Notes under the pieces: generated by a model
What the model was told of the DNA's origin: nothing
Database searches by the model: none
What the model saw: the letters and a program-made list of their open reading frames with translations, nothing else
Shown: positions 16,252 to 25,845 of the stretch, piece by piece
Numbering within the stretch: the stretch's first letter is position 1
Layout: each line of letters opens with the position of its first letter
Assembly (NCBI GenBank): GCA_963658405.1
Contig: CAVKQI010000009.1
Location: 1 to 44,320 of the forward strand
Length of the DNA stretch: 44,320 bases
Reading direction: 5' to 3'
DNA from: CAG-791 sp963658405
GTDB lineage: Bacteria; Bacillota; Clostridia; Lachnospirales; Lachnospiraceae
Program-made: the position numbers and the translations under genes

Positions 16252-16911
16252 CTACAGCAGGCCCTGCTCTTTCATACTGACATAGCGGGAATCGCCGATG
16301 ACCAGGTGATCCGTCAGTGTAATATCCATATAACTCCCTGCTCTGGCCACCTTTCTGGTGACCTGAATATCCTCCTGGCTCGGGGTGGGATCGCCGCTGG
16401 GATGGTTGTGCAGCAGCATCACATGCACGGCATTCTCCCGCAGGGCCAGCCGGAAAATCTCCCTGGGGGAGACGATGGAGGCATTCACGCTGCCGATGGA
16501 GAGAAGCCGCTCTCCAATCAGCATGAGCTTGCTGTCCAGCAAAAGCAGCATGACACGTTCTGTGGCTTCGTGGCGCATCTGCTCCATATAATAACCGGCG
16601 ACAGATTCCGGGGATCGGAAACAAAGATCCCTGGAAGCGCGCTCTCTGGAAAGGCGCTTGGAAAGCTCGGCAATACACAGAAGCTGCACCGCCTTTACCT
16701 GACCGATGCCGGGAATGTGCTGCAGGTCCTTCAATGTCAGCTCATGCAGAACAGAGAGGGTATCCCCCTCTCCTACAATTCGCCTGGCCACATCTAATGC
16801 CGACTGACCGGCCGTGCCTGTCCGCAGCATCACCGCCAGAAGCTCTGCATTGGTAAGACTCTGGGGGCCATACTCCATAAACCGCTCACAGGGCAGTTCT
16901 TTTTCTTTCAT
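16252..16911 (-). CDS. radC: RadC/YeeS family JAB-domain protein
   Basis: A 219-residue protein with an N-terminal helix-hairpin-helix region (LKDLQHIPGIGQVKAVQLL, about 72-90) and a C-terminal JAB/MPN metalloprotease-like domain. The JAMM motif is intact: HNHPSGDPTPSQED gives HxH-x7-S-x2-D. The biochemical role of RadC is unsettled; the old DNA-repair assignment is doubtful. The frame opens at 16953, but ATG 16911 has GGAAGGAG seven bases upstream and gives the standard KEKELPCERF start. That ribosome binding site lies inside a long hairpin (16912-16955). It lies directly upstream of mreB, the usual Firmicute order. Confidence 0.92.
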   Translation of the reverse strand: MKEKELPCERFMEYGPQSLTNAELLAVMLRTGTAGQSALDVARRIVGEGDTLSVLHELTLKDLQHIPGIGQVKAVQLLCIAELSKRLSRERASRDLCFRSPESVAGYYMEQMRHEATERVMLLLLDSKLMLIGERLLSIGSVNASIVSPREIFRLALRENAVHVMLLHNHPSGDPTPSQEDIQVTRKVARAGSYMDITLTDHLVIGDSRYVSMKEQGLL

Positions 16912-16955
16912 AAATGGACTCCTTCCAGCCTCTCCGGGGCCTGGGAAGTCCATTT
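16912..16955 (-). promoter_or_regulatory. Hairpin sequestering the radC ribosome binding site
   Basis: On the minus strand AAATGGACT (16947-16955) pairs with AGTCCATTT (16912-16920), and inner CCAGGCC/GGCTGG segments extend the stem beyond a small bulge. The GGAAGGAG ribosome binding site is within the 3' strand, immediately before the ATG at 16911. It fills the gap between the methionine gamma-lyase family stop and radC. There is no T-run, so it does not look like a terminator. Confidence 0.6.
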
Positions 16956-16959
16956 CATT

Positions 16960-18246
16960 TTATAGTTTAATCAATCCACGGTCAAGCATATTCTGAAGGC
17001 TCTTCAGGATGCCAAGCTTGCAGTGAGGCCATGTCAGACCACCCTGGAAATAGACCGCATAGGGCTCTTTCATAGGCGCATCAGCGCTCAGTTCCATGGT
17101 GGAGCCGGCCACAAAAGCACCGGAGGCCATGATGACATCACAGTCATAGCCCGGCATCGGAGCCGGCTCCGGCGTCACATAGGAATCCACCGGAGAAGCC
17201 GCCTGGATGCCCTGACAGAAGGCGATCAGACAATCCGGATTGCGGAAGGTGACGGACTGAATAATGTCATGGCGAACCTCATCGCCGGTGGGAAGGACGT
17301 CAAAACCAAGCTTTTCAAAGCACTTGGCCGCAAAAATCGCGCCCTTGGTGGCAGCGGCCGTCATGATCGGTGCCAGGAAAAAGCCCTCAAAATAGGAAGA
17401 AAGAATGCCAAGGGAAGCGCCTACCTCTTTGCCGAGGCCCGGCGCAGTCAGACGATGCGCGGCATTTTCCACGCACTCCTTCGTACCCACGATATAGCCG
17501 CCGGTGGGAGCAAGGCCGCCGCCGGGATTCTTGATCAGAGAACCCACCACCATGTCAGCGCCCACCTGGGAAGGCTCTATGATCTCAGTGAATTCGCCGT
17601 AGCAGTTATCCACCATGCAGATCACATCAGGGCGAAGCTTCTTTACAAAGGCAATGACCTCACCGATCTGCTCTACGGAAAAGCTGGGTCTGGTCTGATA
17701 GCCCTTGGAGCGCTGGATGGTGACCAGCCGGGTTCTCTCATTTAAGCCTGCCTTGATGGCATCAAAATCAAAGGTTCCGTCGCTCTTTAAATCTGCCTGA
17801 TGATACGTGATGCCGTACTCTGCCAGAGAACCGTTGGAAGGACGAATGCCGATCACCTCTTCCAGCGTATCATAGGGCTTTCCGGCTGCGCTCATCAGCT
17901 CATCTCCGGGACGAAGATTACTCATAAGAGCCAAAGCCAGGGCGTGCGTACCGCAGGTGATCTGCGGCCTTACCAGTGCATCCTCGGTATGGAAAAAGGC
18001 GGCATAGGTCTTTTCCAGTGCCTCTCGGCCCATATCGTCATAGCCGTAGCCGGTGGTACCGTAAAGACAGGGCGTTCCGACATGCGCCTCCTGCAGCGCT
18101 TTGATCACACGAAGCTGGTTGTACTCTGCGATCTCATCGATCCCGGCAAACCGCTCCGATAACTCCTCCAGAATCGGTGCTGCGAAGTCAAGCACCTGAC
18201 TGCCGATACCTAATTCCTCATATTGTGCTGTTAAATCTGTATACAT
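16960..18246 (-). CDS. Methionine gamma-lyase family protein (PLP-dependent)
   Basis: A 428-residue PLP enzyme of the fold-type I Cys/Met-metabolism superfamily, in the Firmicute family named methionine gamma-lyase family or, in older annotation, aluminium resistance protein. The PLP lysine is in VVGSLIKNPGGGLAPTGGYI near residue 237. The cofactor region TTGYGYDDMGREALE and the pyridine-ring Asp in VICMVDNCYGEF are also clear. Actual substrate is not known from sequence; C-S lyase activity is inferred from the family. It starts with AGAGGTAA upstream of ATG 18246, downstream of the large palindrome at 18281-18446, and is followed by radC. The miaA-to-radC order is common in Clostridia. Confidence 0.9.
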   Translation of the reverse strand: MYTDLTAQYEELGIGSQVLDFAAPILEELSERFAGIDEIAEYNQLRVIKALQEAHVGTPCLYGTTGYGYDDMGREALEKTYAAFFHTEDALVRPQITCGTHALALALMSNLRPGDELMSAAGKPYDTLEEVIGIRPSNGSLAEYGITYHQADLKSDGTFDFDAIKAGLNERTRLVTIQRSKGYQTRPSFSVEQIGEVIAFVKKLRPDVICMVDNCYGEFTEIIEPSQVGADMVVGSLIKNPGGGLAPTGGYIVGTKECVENAAHRLTAPGLGKEVGASLGILSSYFEGFFLAPIMTAAATKGAIFAAKCFEKLGFDVLPTGDEVRHDIIQSVTFRNPDCLIAFCQGIQAASPVDSYVTPEPAPMPGYDCDVIMASGAFVAGSTMELSADAPMKEPYAVYFQGGLTWPHCKLGILKSLQNMLDRGLIKL

Positions 18247-18280
18247 GTTTACCTCTTTCTAAATATATATTCACAATCCA

Positions 18281-18446
18281 GCCGGACGGGCGCGCGGGTG
18301 GCGGATGATGTCCGGCGCAGGGGCATTGCGATGCCTCGGCACTTGGCTCGCGTCCTTTGCGAGCTTACGTGCCGCTAGGCATGAGCACTTGAGCCGAGAG
18401 GCGTCCCCAAGCGGACATCGCCGACAGGACCCGCCGACCGTCCGGC
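18281..18446. repeat. GC-rich 166-bp nested palindromic element
   Basis: Perfect 9-bp ends GCCGGACGG (18281-18289) and CCGTCCGGC (18438-18446) enclose successive matching segments: GCGGGT (18294-18299) with ACCCGC (18429-18434), GATGTCCG (18307-18314) with CGGACATC (18412-18419), GGGG with CCCC (near 18330 and 18405), and an apical GGCAC...GCTCGC / GCGAGC...GTGCC hairpin (about 18338-18373). The whole reads as a single long imperfect stem. It occupies the gap between miaA and the methionine gamma-lyase gene. It does not share ends with the TATCTGTTTAGC repeats and seems a second type. No open frame of interest runs through it. Confidence 0.75.
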
Positions 18447-18460
18447 GTCCGGGAAATCAG

Positions 18461-19420
18461 TCATGTGCAATACTGTGAACGTACCATCTCCTCCATCCAG
18501 TCATACATAGCCTGTTCGTCGGGAAAAGCATCCCGGTCCACCCAGATCACATTCCGCTCCCGCTTAAACCATGTCAGCTGCCTCTTGGCAAAATGCCTGG
18601 TATTTCGCTTGATCAGCGTCACGGCTTCTTCGATGGAAGGAATCCTGCCGTCCAGATACGCATACATTTCCTTGTATCCCAGACCCTGCATGGAGACAGC
18701 CTCCGGGGGAAGCCCCATTTCCCTGAGTCTTTTCGTCTCCTCTAAAAGCCCCTGCTCCATCATGATATCTACCCGCCTGTCAATGCGGCGATAGAGCTTT
18801 TCCCTGTCCATGGTCAGGACGAAAAAGACCGCATCATAGGCTGCAGGCCTGCTTCGCTGCTCTTTATTGTGCTGAGAGATCTTCTCTCCGCCGCTTTGTC
18901 TGGCGAATTCCAGCGCTCTGATCAGACGCTTTACATTGTGGGGATGAATAGCCTCTGCGGCCTCCGGGTCTATCCGGCGCAGCGCCTCCCAGAGTTTTTC
19001 CGGTCCCTCCGCTTTAGCTGTTTCTTCCAGCTGCCTGCGGTAGTCCGCATCCTCGTCCATTTCGGTAAAGTCGATGTCATAGAGCAGGGCCTGGATATAA
19101 AAGCCGGTCCCCCCTGCCAGGATGGGAAGCCGATTCTTACTGTAAATATCCTGTAAGGCCTCTTTGGCCATCGTCTGAAAGCGGACGACGTTCCAGCTCT
19201 CCGACGGATCGGCGCAGTCTATGAGATAATGGGGAATCCCCTGCATCTCTTCTCCTGTGATCTTGGCTGAGCCGATATCCATGCCCCGGTAGACCTGCAT
19301 GGAGTCTGCGGAGATCACACAGCCGCGAAGTCTGCCGGCCAATTCCACCGCTGCCGCGCTTTTCCCGGAGGCGGTAGGACCGGCCACGATAATCATTTTC
19401 GGGGATGAATTTTCTGACAT
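18461..19420 (-). CDS. miaA: tRNA dimethylallyltransferase
   Basis: A 319-residue enzyme that adds a dimethylallyl group to N6 of A37 in tRNAs reading UNN codons. The P-loop is GPTASGKSAAA (14-24). Family motifs DSMQVYRGMDIGSAK (about 39-53), PHYLID, and AGGTGFYIQALL (about 105-116) are present, as is SMQGLGYKEM in the C-terminal half. AAGGAG precedes the ATG. It follows mutL by 16 bp. Its product is the substrate of MiaB, encoded at 24236-25702 in the same cluster, so the two successive A37 modification steps flank mutSL. Confidence 0.96.
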   Translation of the reverse strand: MSENSSPKMIIVAGPTASGKSAAAVELAGRLRGCVISADSMQVYRGMDIGSAKITGEEMQGIPHYLIDCADPSESWNVVRFQTMAKEALQDIYSKNRLPILAGGTGFYIQALLYDIDFTEMDEDADYRRQLEETAKAEGPEKLWEALRRIDPEAAEAIHPHNVKRLIRALEFARQSGGEKISQHNKEQRSRPAAYDAVFFVLTMDREKLYRRIDRRVDIMMEQGLLEETKRLREMGLPPEAVSMQGLGYKEMYAYLDGRIPSIEEAVTLIKRNTRHFAKRQLTWFKRERNVIWVDRDAFPDEQAMYDWMEEMVRSQYCT

Positions 19421-19436
19421 AGGACTCCTTTGCTAT

Positions 19437-21506
19437 CTATACGATCCGCTTAAACTTTCGCTCGATCTCCTGTTTGGACAGGGTGATCATGGTCGGACGG
19501 CCGTGGGGACAATGGTAGGGATTCTCCAGGGACAGAAGCTCCTCGATCAGTGCCTCTGCCTCCGCCTGCGTCATGGAAGAATTGCCCTTGACCGCTGCCT
19601 TGCAGGACATGGAAGCGATCTTTGCCAGGATGGTCTGGGAAGTCCCTTCGATTTTGGCATCCATGATTTCCTCGAGCGTCTCGCGGAAAAGCTGCTGGGG
19701 ACTGCTGCCGTACAGATCCATGGGAATCGCCCGGATGGCATAGGATCTTTCTCCGAAGGGCTCTATGTCAAATCCCATCTGCCGGAAGGCATCGGCATAG
19801 GGAAGATAGCTGGCCTCTTCCCGGCCGCTTAAGGTGATGACGATAGGCGGTGCCAGAAGCTGGGAAGGAACTTCCTCCTGCTGTCTGAAATGTCTCATAA
19901 ACCGCTCATAATTTACTTTTTCGTGAGCGGCATGCTGGTCGATCATCAACAGCTGATCCCGCCAGCAGACTACCCAGTAGGTCTCAAAGATCTGCCCCAG
20001 AATCCGGTATTCCCTGACCGATTCTTCTGACAGGACGGCAGGTTTAACCTCATCTTTTTTATCTGACAGATCAAGGGAGGCAAAGAGCTCTCCCTGCACC
20101 GCTTTCCCTGCGGGATAAGGATCTTCTTCTGTAAATTCTTTCTGCGAAGGTGTCGATGCAAAGGCAGGATTTGCTGTTCTTTGCTGCGGCCTTCTGTCAT
20201 CCAGAACAAAGTCATCTTTCTTTGAGTCATTCTTCTTTAAGTCATCCCTCTTTTTTTCGGATTGATACAGAGGTTCTTTTTCCCGAAGAAATGATAACGT
20301 TCCTGCCTGCACAGGGTGGTCGCATTGTATGTCACGGATGCAGGCAGATTCTGCACGCTCCGCACTGCCACTCTCAAAGGGCTCCGCCTGCTCGGCGGCA
20401 TAAACGGCCTCCTGCGCGGCTTCTTCGTCCTTTTTCTGGATCTTTCTTTCCTTTTCGCTAAGCAAGCTGGCAGCGGGGATCAGCTCCTTGCCGTGAAGCG
20501 TCTGGTGCACCGCCTCTTTGACAGCCTGATAGACTCCCTTGGTATCTGCAAAGCGCACCTCCATCTTAGTGGGATGCACATTCACATCCAGGCCGTCCGC
20601 CGGCATGGTCACATGGAGGACAACGAAGGGAAAGCAATGCTTCATCAGGTCGGTGCCGTAGCCTTCTTCTGCCGCTTTGGAGAGCACCTCACTGCGGAGC
20701 ATGCGGCCGTTGACGAAAAAGATCTCATAATTCCGGCTGCTCCGGGAGATCTCCGGCCGGCCGATCAGCCCGGTCACCTTGTAATCCCCCTGCTCGAAGG
20801 ATACTGGAAACAGAGCGGCAGCGGTCTCCCTGCCGTAGATCCGGTAGATCAGTTCCTTCAGATTGCCGTTGCCGGAGGTATGGAGCTTTTCCTTTCCGTT
20901 GACACGGTAGTGAAAGGAGATATCCGGATGAGAAAGGGCCTGGCGTTCCACCAGATCAGTGATATAGCCCGCCTCCGTCTGGGGCTGCTTTAAGAACTTT
21001 TTACGGACCGGCACATTATAAAAAAGGTTCCGGACAATGACACTGGTGCCGTCCGGCGCACCGATCTCCTGGAGAAGAATGTCTCCGGTATCTGCGGCAT
21101 CCGGATTGGCGGCAGCCGACGCTGCCCTGTCATTGACAGCCCGGGTGCCGGTCAGGGAATCCCGGACCTTGGTGATCATCTCCACCTGGGATACCGCTGC
21201 GATACTGGCCAGTGCCTCTCCGCGAAATCCAAGGCTTACCAGATGGGTGAGATCCTCTTCATTCTGTATCTTGCTGGTGGCATGGCGCAGAAAGGCCTTT
21301 CGGATCTGATCCGCCGCAATGCCGCAGCCATTGTCCGTGACCCGCAGAAGGCTTTGCCCGCCGTCCCGTATCTCCACCGTGATGGCAGTGGCCCCGGCGT
21401 CAATGGCATTCTCGATCAGCTCTTTTGCCGCATTCACCGGCCGCTCCACCACTTCTCCGGCGGCGATCCTTCCTATGGTCTCCTGACTTAAAAGATGTAT
21501 CTCCAT
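19437..21506 (-). CDS. mutL: DNA mismatch repair protein MutL
   Basis: A 689-residue MutL that couples mismatch recognition by MutS to strand incision. The GHKL ATPase domain has IAAGEVVERP, ENAIDAGAT, DNGCGI and GFRGEALASIAAV within the first 110 residues. A long, charged, poorly conserved linker (about 335-470) carries Lys/Asp runs. The C-terminal dimerisation/endonuclease domain keeps DQHAAHEKVNYE, matching the DQHA-x2-E-x4-E metal motif of endonuclease-type MutL, plus SCKAAVKG and CPHGRP. Strand cutting by MutL itself is therefore likely, as expected in bacteria without MutH. It starts 32 bp after mutS. Confidence 0.96.
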   Translation of the reverse strand: MEIHLLSQETIGRIAAGEVVERPVNAAKELIENAIDAGATAITVEIRDGGQSLLRVTDNGCGIAADQIRKAFLRHATSKIQNEEDLTHLVSLGFRGEALASIAAVSQVEMITKVRDSLTGTRAVNDRAASAAANPDAADTGDILLQEIGAPDGTSVIVRNLFYNVPVRKKFLKQPQTEAGYITDLVERQALSHPDISFHYRVNGKEKLHTSGNGNLKELIYRIYGRETAAALFPVSFEQGDYKVTGLIGRPEISRSSRNYEIFFVNGRMLRSEVLSKAAEEGYGTDLMKHCFPFVVLHVTMPADGLDVNVHPTKMEVRFADTKGVYQAVKEAVHQTLHGKELIPAASLLSEKERKIQKKDEEAAQEAVYAAEQAEPFESGSAERAESACIRDIQCDHPVQAGTLSFLREKEPLYQSEKKRDDLKKNDSKKDDFVLDDRRPQQRTANPAFASTPSQKEFTEEDPYPAGKAVQGELFASLDLSDKKDEVKPAVLSEESVREYRILGQIFETYWVVCWRDQLLMIDQHAAHEKVNYERFMRHFRQQEEVPSQLLAPPIVITLSGREEASYLPYADAFRQMGFDIEPFGERSYAIRAIPMDLYGSSPQQLFRETLEEIMDAKIEGTSQTILAKIASMSCKAAVKGNSSMTQAEAEALIEELLSLENPYHCPHGRPTMITLSKQEIERKFKRIV

Positions 21507-21538
21507 TTACAGACCTCGTTGGTAAAAAAGTAATATGT

Positions 21539-24205
21539 TTATCCCCACCGGTTTTTCAGCTGATTCTGCAGCTTATAAAGGGTATTGAGGGCATCCATGG
21601 GGGTGAGATTGGTGATATCCACTTCCCGCAGTTCCTTAAGGACATCCTCATCGGAGGTGGTGGTCAGAAGGGAGATCTGCGCCAGATCCACCTCGTCATA
21701 GTGCTTCACCTTGCCCTGCCCTGAGGTATTTGTCTCAATGCGCTGGATCTTCTCGGTGATGTCATTGTCCGAGAGCTGTCTGACGATCTCCTTGGCTCTG
21801 TCGATGACAATATCCGGGATCCCGGCCAGCTTGGCCACCTGAATGCCGTAGCTTTTGTCTGCTCCGCCCCTTATGATCTTGCGAAGGAAGACGATGTCAT
21901 CGCCCTTTTCCTTTACCGCCACGCAGTAGTTGGTCACGTTGTTCATCTTGCCCTCTAACTCCGTGAGCTCGTGGTAATGGGTGGCAAAAAGGGTCTTGGC
22001 GCCCAGATATTTTTTATTGCTGATATGCTCGATCACGGCCCAGGCAATGCTCAGACCGTCAAAGGTGGAGGTGCCTCTGCCGATCTCATCCAGGATCAGA
22101 AGGCTCTTGGAAGTGGCATTTCTAAGGATATTGGCTACTTCGTTCATCTCCACCATAAAGGTGCTCTGTCCGCTGCCCAGGTCATCGGAGGCGCCCACTC
22201 TGGTGAAGATCCGGTCCACGACGCACAGATTCGCCTCGGCGGCCGGCACGAAGCTTCCGATCTGGGCCATCAGGACAATCAGGGCACACTGGCGCATATA
22301 AGTGGATTTGCCGGCCATATTGGGGCCTGTGATGATGGCGATGCACTTTTTCTTATTATCGAGGTAGCAGTCATTCTCCACGAAATCCCCGGAGAGCATC
22401 TGCTCCACCACCGGATGGCGTCCTCCGGTGATCTTGATGATGCCCTTTTCATTGATGGAGGGACGCACATAGTGATTGCGCTCTGCGGTCACGGACAGGG
22501 AACAGAAAACATCCAGCAGCGCGATCGCCTTGGCGGTTTTCTGGATCCGGGTGACCTGACTGCCGATATGATCTCTGATCTCACAGAACTTATCATATTC
22601 CAGGGTATTTAATTTATCTTCGGCATTGAGGATGGTATCCTCTAATTCCTTGAGCCGCGGCGTGGTATAGCGCTCCGATCCTGTCAGGGTCTGTTTGCGG
22701 ATATAATCCTGCGGCACCAGGTTTTTATAGGAATTGGTGACATCAAAGTAATAGCCGAAGACTTTGTTGTATTTGATCTTCAGATTCTTGATGCCCGTGC
22801 GCTCCCTGTCCTGCTCTTCTAACTCCATGAGCCAGGTCTTTCCCTTGGTGCGGGCCTCCCGGAGGTGATCGATGTCGCCGTCAAAGCCCGTGCGGATGAT
22901 CCCGCCCTCTCTTATGGTGATCGGCGGCTCATCCTCGATGGCCTGTCCCAGCAGGTCCACCAGATCGGAAAAGTCATCCAGGTCCTGACTGATCTGCGTC
23001 AGCAGGCTGCAGGTCCGGGGCAGGTGATCGAGGACCTCCCGGATGGGACTGCACATGGAAAGGGAGGACTTAAAGGCCAGCAGATCCCGGGGGTTGGCGC
23101 TTAAGTAGGTGATCCTGGTCATCAGCCTCTCCAGGTCATAGACCGGGGAGAGATATTCCCGGATCTCATCCCGATCTACGGCATTCTCACACAGGATCTC
23201 CACTGCATCCTGTCTTTGCCTTATCTCGTCTGCAAAAATAAGGGGCTGCTCCACAAAGCTGTGCAGGAGTCTGGCGCCCATGGCGGTTCTGGTCTTATCT
23301 AATACCCAGAGAAGCGAACCCTTCTTCTGCTTTTCCCGCATGGTCTCCGTCAGTTCCAGATTTCTTCTGGTAAAGCCGTCCAGGAGCATATAGCGGCCTG
23401 TCACATAGGGCACGATACGCGTGATGTTGGAGAGATTATTTTTCTGGGTATCGTAAAGGTAGCGAAGCAGTGCGCCGGCGGCCACGCAGCCCGCATCGAA
23501 GTCCTCTATGCCGAGGCTGATCAGAGAGCCGGCATGGAAATGGGAAAGAAGCAGGGACCTGGCGCTGTCTTCGTCAAAATAGTGGGCATCCAGAGGATTG
23601 ATAAAGACGGAAAGCCGGTTCTTTAAGTCCTCGCAGTCAATGCCGCACATGGTAAAGGCTTCGTTGCAGATGATCTCCGAGGGGGCATACCGCATGATCT
23701 CGTCCTGGATCTTATGCACGTCTCCCACCTGAGTGACATAGAATTCTCCGGTGGAGATATCCGCTGCGGCGATGCCGGAGGTGCCCTGCTCGTAGCAGAT
23801 GCAGAAAAGGAAGTTGTTCCTGCCGTCCTCTAAGGACTGCATGTCCATGTTGGTGCCCGGTGTGACCACCCGGATCACTTCTCTTTTTACGATGCCCTTG
23901 GCGAGCTTCGGATCTTCCATCTGCTCGCAGATCGCCACCTTGTAGCCTTTGGAGACCAGACGGGTCAGATAGCTGTCCACCGCATGAAAGGGGACGCCGC
24001 ACATGGGCGCCCGCTCCGGAAGACCGCAGCTTTTGCCCGTCAGGGTGAGATCCAGCTCTCTCGCTGCAATCTGCGCATCCTCAAAGAACATCTCATAGAA
24101 GTCGCCGAGACGGTAAAAGAGGATGCAGTCACTGTATTCTTCCTTTGTCTTCAGATAGTGCTGCATCATGGGGGACAGCCCCGGATGATCTGCATCTATT
24201 TTCAT
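21539..24205 (-). CDS. mutS: DNA mismatch recognition protein MutS
   Basis: An 888-residue MutS. The N-terminal mismatch-binding domain has FYRLGDFYEMFFEDA near residues 29-43, containing the Phe-x-Glu that inserts at mismatches. The ABC-type ATPase has Walker A GPNMAGKSTYM (about 626-636), the signature region DLGSGQSTFMVEM and Walker B LLILDEIGRGTSTFDG. A C-terminal segment after 800 matches the MutS dimer/tetramer tail. Length is normal. GGAAGG precedes the ATG, and miaB lies 30 bp upstream; miaB-mutS-mutL-miaA appears to be one operon. Confidence 0.97.
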   Translation of the reverse strand: MKIDADHPGLSPMMQHYLKTKEEYSDCILFYRLGDFYEMFFEDAQIAARELDLTLTGKSCGLPERAPMCGVPFHAVDSYLTRLVSKGYKVAICEQMEDPKLAKGIVKREVIRVVTPGTNMDMQSLEDGRNNFLFCICYEQGTSGIAAADISTGEFYVTQVGDVHKIQDEIMRYAPSEIICNEAFTMCGIDCEDLKNRLSVFINPLDAHYFDEDSARSLLLSHFHAGSLISLGIEDFDAGCVAAGALLRYLYDTQKNNLSNITRIVPYVTGRYMLLDGFTRRNLELTETMREKQKKGSLLWVLDKTRTAMGARLLHSFVEQPLIFADEIRQRQDAVEILCENAVDRDEIREYLSPVYDLERLMTRITYLSANPRDLLAFKSSLSMCSPIREVLDHLPRTCSLLTQISQDLDDFSDLVDLLGQAIEDEPPITIREGGIIRTGFDGDIDHLREARTKGKTWLMELEEQDRERTGIKNLKIKYNKVFGYYFDVTNSYKNLVPQDYIRKQTLTGSERYTTPRLKELEDTILNAEDKLNTLEYDKFCEIRDHIGSQVTRIQKTAKAIALLDVFCSLSVTAERNHYVRPSINEKGIIKITGGRHPVVEQMLSGDFVENDCYLDNKKKCIAIITGPNMAGKSTYMRQCALIVLMAQIGSFVPAAEANLCVVDRIFTRVGASDDLGSGQSTFMVEMNEVANILRNATSKSLLILDEIGRGTSTFDGLSIAWAVIEHISNKKYLGAKTLFATHYHELTELEGKMNNVTNYCVAVKEKGDDIVFLRKIIRGGADKSYGIQVAKLAGIPDIVIDRAKEIVRQLSDNDITEKIQRIETNTSGQGKVKHYDEVDLAQISLLTTTSDEDVLKELREVDITNLTPMDALNTLYKLQNQLKNRWG

Positions 24206-24235
24206 GCTGTCTGCCTTCCTTTAAATGTACGTTAT

Positions 24236-25702
24236 TTACTGTATCGGCTCCGCCAGGGTGCCGAAGTAATAAAAGCCTTTGCACGCATCCAGATGGATCT
24301 GGCAGTACTTTCCGATCATAGAAGCATCGCCCTTGATGTGCACCAGCATATTGTTGGATAGTCTGGCTGTCACAAGGGAAGGATCATGGTCATTTACACT
24401 CTCCACCAGTCCCTCCATGGTGCGTCCCGTCCAGCGGGCCGCCTGCTCTCTGGCACATTCCTGCACCTGCGCCAGCACTCTGTCGAACTGCACGTGCTTC
24501 TCTTCCTCCGGCACCTGCTCCATCTTTGCCGCCGGTGTGCCGCTGCGCATGGAGTAGATAAAGGTAAAGGCGTTGTCAAATTTTACCTGTCTGATCAGAT
24601 CGATCGTCTCATCCACATCCTCTTTGGTCTCTCCCGGGAAGCCCACGATGATATCTGTGGTGATGGCCATGTCCGGAATCTCCTGACGGATGTGATTGGC
24701 CAGGGTGATGAACTGCTCCTTGGTATAATGGCGGTTCATTTTTTCCAGGATACGGTCGGAGCCGGACTGCAGGGCCAGGTGAAGATGTCTGGCTACCTTG
24801 GGATTGCGCTTCATGGTCTCTATCAGCTCTTCGGAGAGATCCTTGGGATGGGAGCTCATAAAACGCACCCGGTGAATGCCGTCGATCTTACAGACCTCTT
24901 CTAAGAGCTCTGCAAAGCTGATGGGATGCTCCAGATTTTTGCCGTAGGAATTTACATTCTGTCCTAATAGCATCACTTCCGTGACGCCGTCCGCTGCCAG
25001 TCTCTCAATCTCCCGGAGGATGTCCTTTGGCTCTCTGCTGCGCTCTCTGCCGCGTACATAGGGAACGATGCAGTAGGTGCAGAAATTATTGCAGCCAAAC
25101 ATAATATTGACACCGGACTTAAAGGGAAAGGCCCGCTCCACCGGCAGCTCTTCGATGATGCCGCTCTCATGATCCCAGATCTCCGTTACCTTCCTGTTCT
25201 CGGCATAGAGAGACCAGAGATATTCCGGGAAACGGTACAGATTGTGGGTGCCGAAAATAAGATCCACGAAGGAATAGCTCTTTTTGATCTTATCAACAGC
25301 GGTTTTTTCCTGCATCATGCAGCCGCAGAGCGCTACCTTCATATAGGGATTGCTCTTGCGGTAATGGCTGACGCGGCCGAGTCGTCCGTATACATGCTGG
25401 TCCGCATTATCCCGGACGGTGCAGGTATTGTAGATGACGAAATCCGCATCCTCATCCTCTGCCTGCGCAAAGCCCACGGACCGCAGGATACCGGAGAGTT
25501 TTTCGGAATCTCTGGCATTCATCTGGCAGCCGAAGGTGATGATGGAGGCTGTCAGCGGTCTTTTGAGCTCCGCAGAGATCTCCTTTAATTTTTCCTTTGT
25601 TTTGCCGATAAAATAATACTGGCGCATGGGCTCTGTCTCCGGCGCCGGGCCCATTAAGTCTATCTCATTTACTAACTTTTCCGGATTGGTGTATTCGTTC
25701 AT
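24236..25702 (-). CDS. miaB: tRNA-2-methylthio-N6-dimethylallyladenosine synthase
   Basis: A 488-residue radical-SAM methylthiotransferase that thiomethylates i6A37 in tRNA after MiaA. The N-terminal domain has its three cluster cysteines in TFGCQMNARDSEKL, YNTCTVRDNADQ and ALCGCMMQE. The radical-SAM motif is CNNFCTYC, followed by IVPYVRGRERSR. A C-terminal TRAM RNA-binding domain ends the protein. The ATG is preceded by GAGGTAAG, and a weak GCAGC/GCTGC hairpin lies at 25720-25737. It begins the mutSL group, 144 bp after pepT. Confidence 0.96.
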   Translation of the reverse strand: MNEYTNPEKLVNEIDLMGPAPETEPMRQYYFIGKTKEKLKEISAELKRPLTASIITFGCQMNARDSEKLSGILRSVGFAQAEDEDADFVIYNTCTVRDNADQHVYGRLGRVSHYRKSNPYMKVALCGCMMQEKTAVDKIKKSYSFVDLIFGTHNLYRFPEYLWSLYAENRKVTEIWDHESGIIEELPVERAFPFKSGVNIMFGCNNFCTYCIVPYVRGRERSREPKDILREIERLAADGVTEVMLLGQNVNSYGKNLEHPISFAELLEEVCKIDGIHRVRFMSSHPKDLSEELIETMKRNPKVARHLHLALQSGSDRILEKMNRHYTKEQFITLANHIRQEIPDMAITTDIIVGFPGETKEDVDETIDLIRQVKFDNAFTFIYSMRSGTPAAKMEQVPEEEKHVQFDRVLAQVQECAREQAARWTGRTMEGLVESVNDHDPSLVTARLSNNMLVHIKGDASMIGKYCQIHLDACKGFYYFGTLAEPIQ

Positions 25703-25845
25703 ACTTACCTCATTACTATGCAGCCGGTCGAAGCTGCTGGATGGAATATATGCAATGGTTCATTTTCTGCTGCATTTTTTTTATGGACGTACCAGAACAC
25801 CTGTATTCGTTCCAAAGAAAAATACTGCTTGATATTTTTTTAAAA

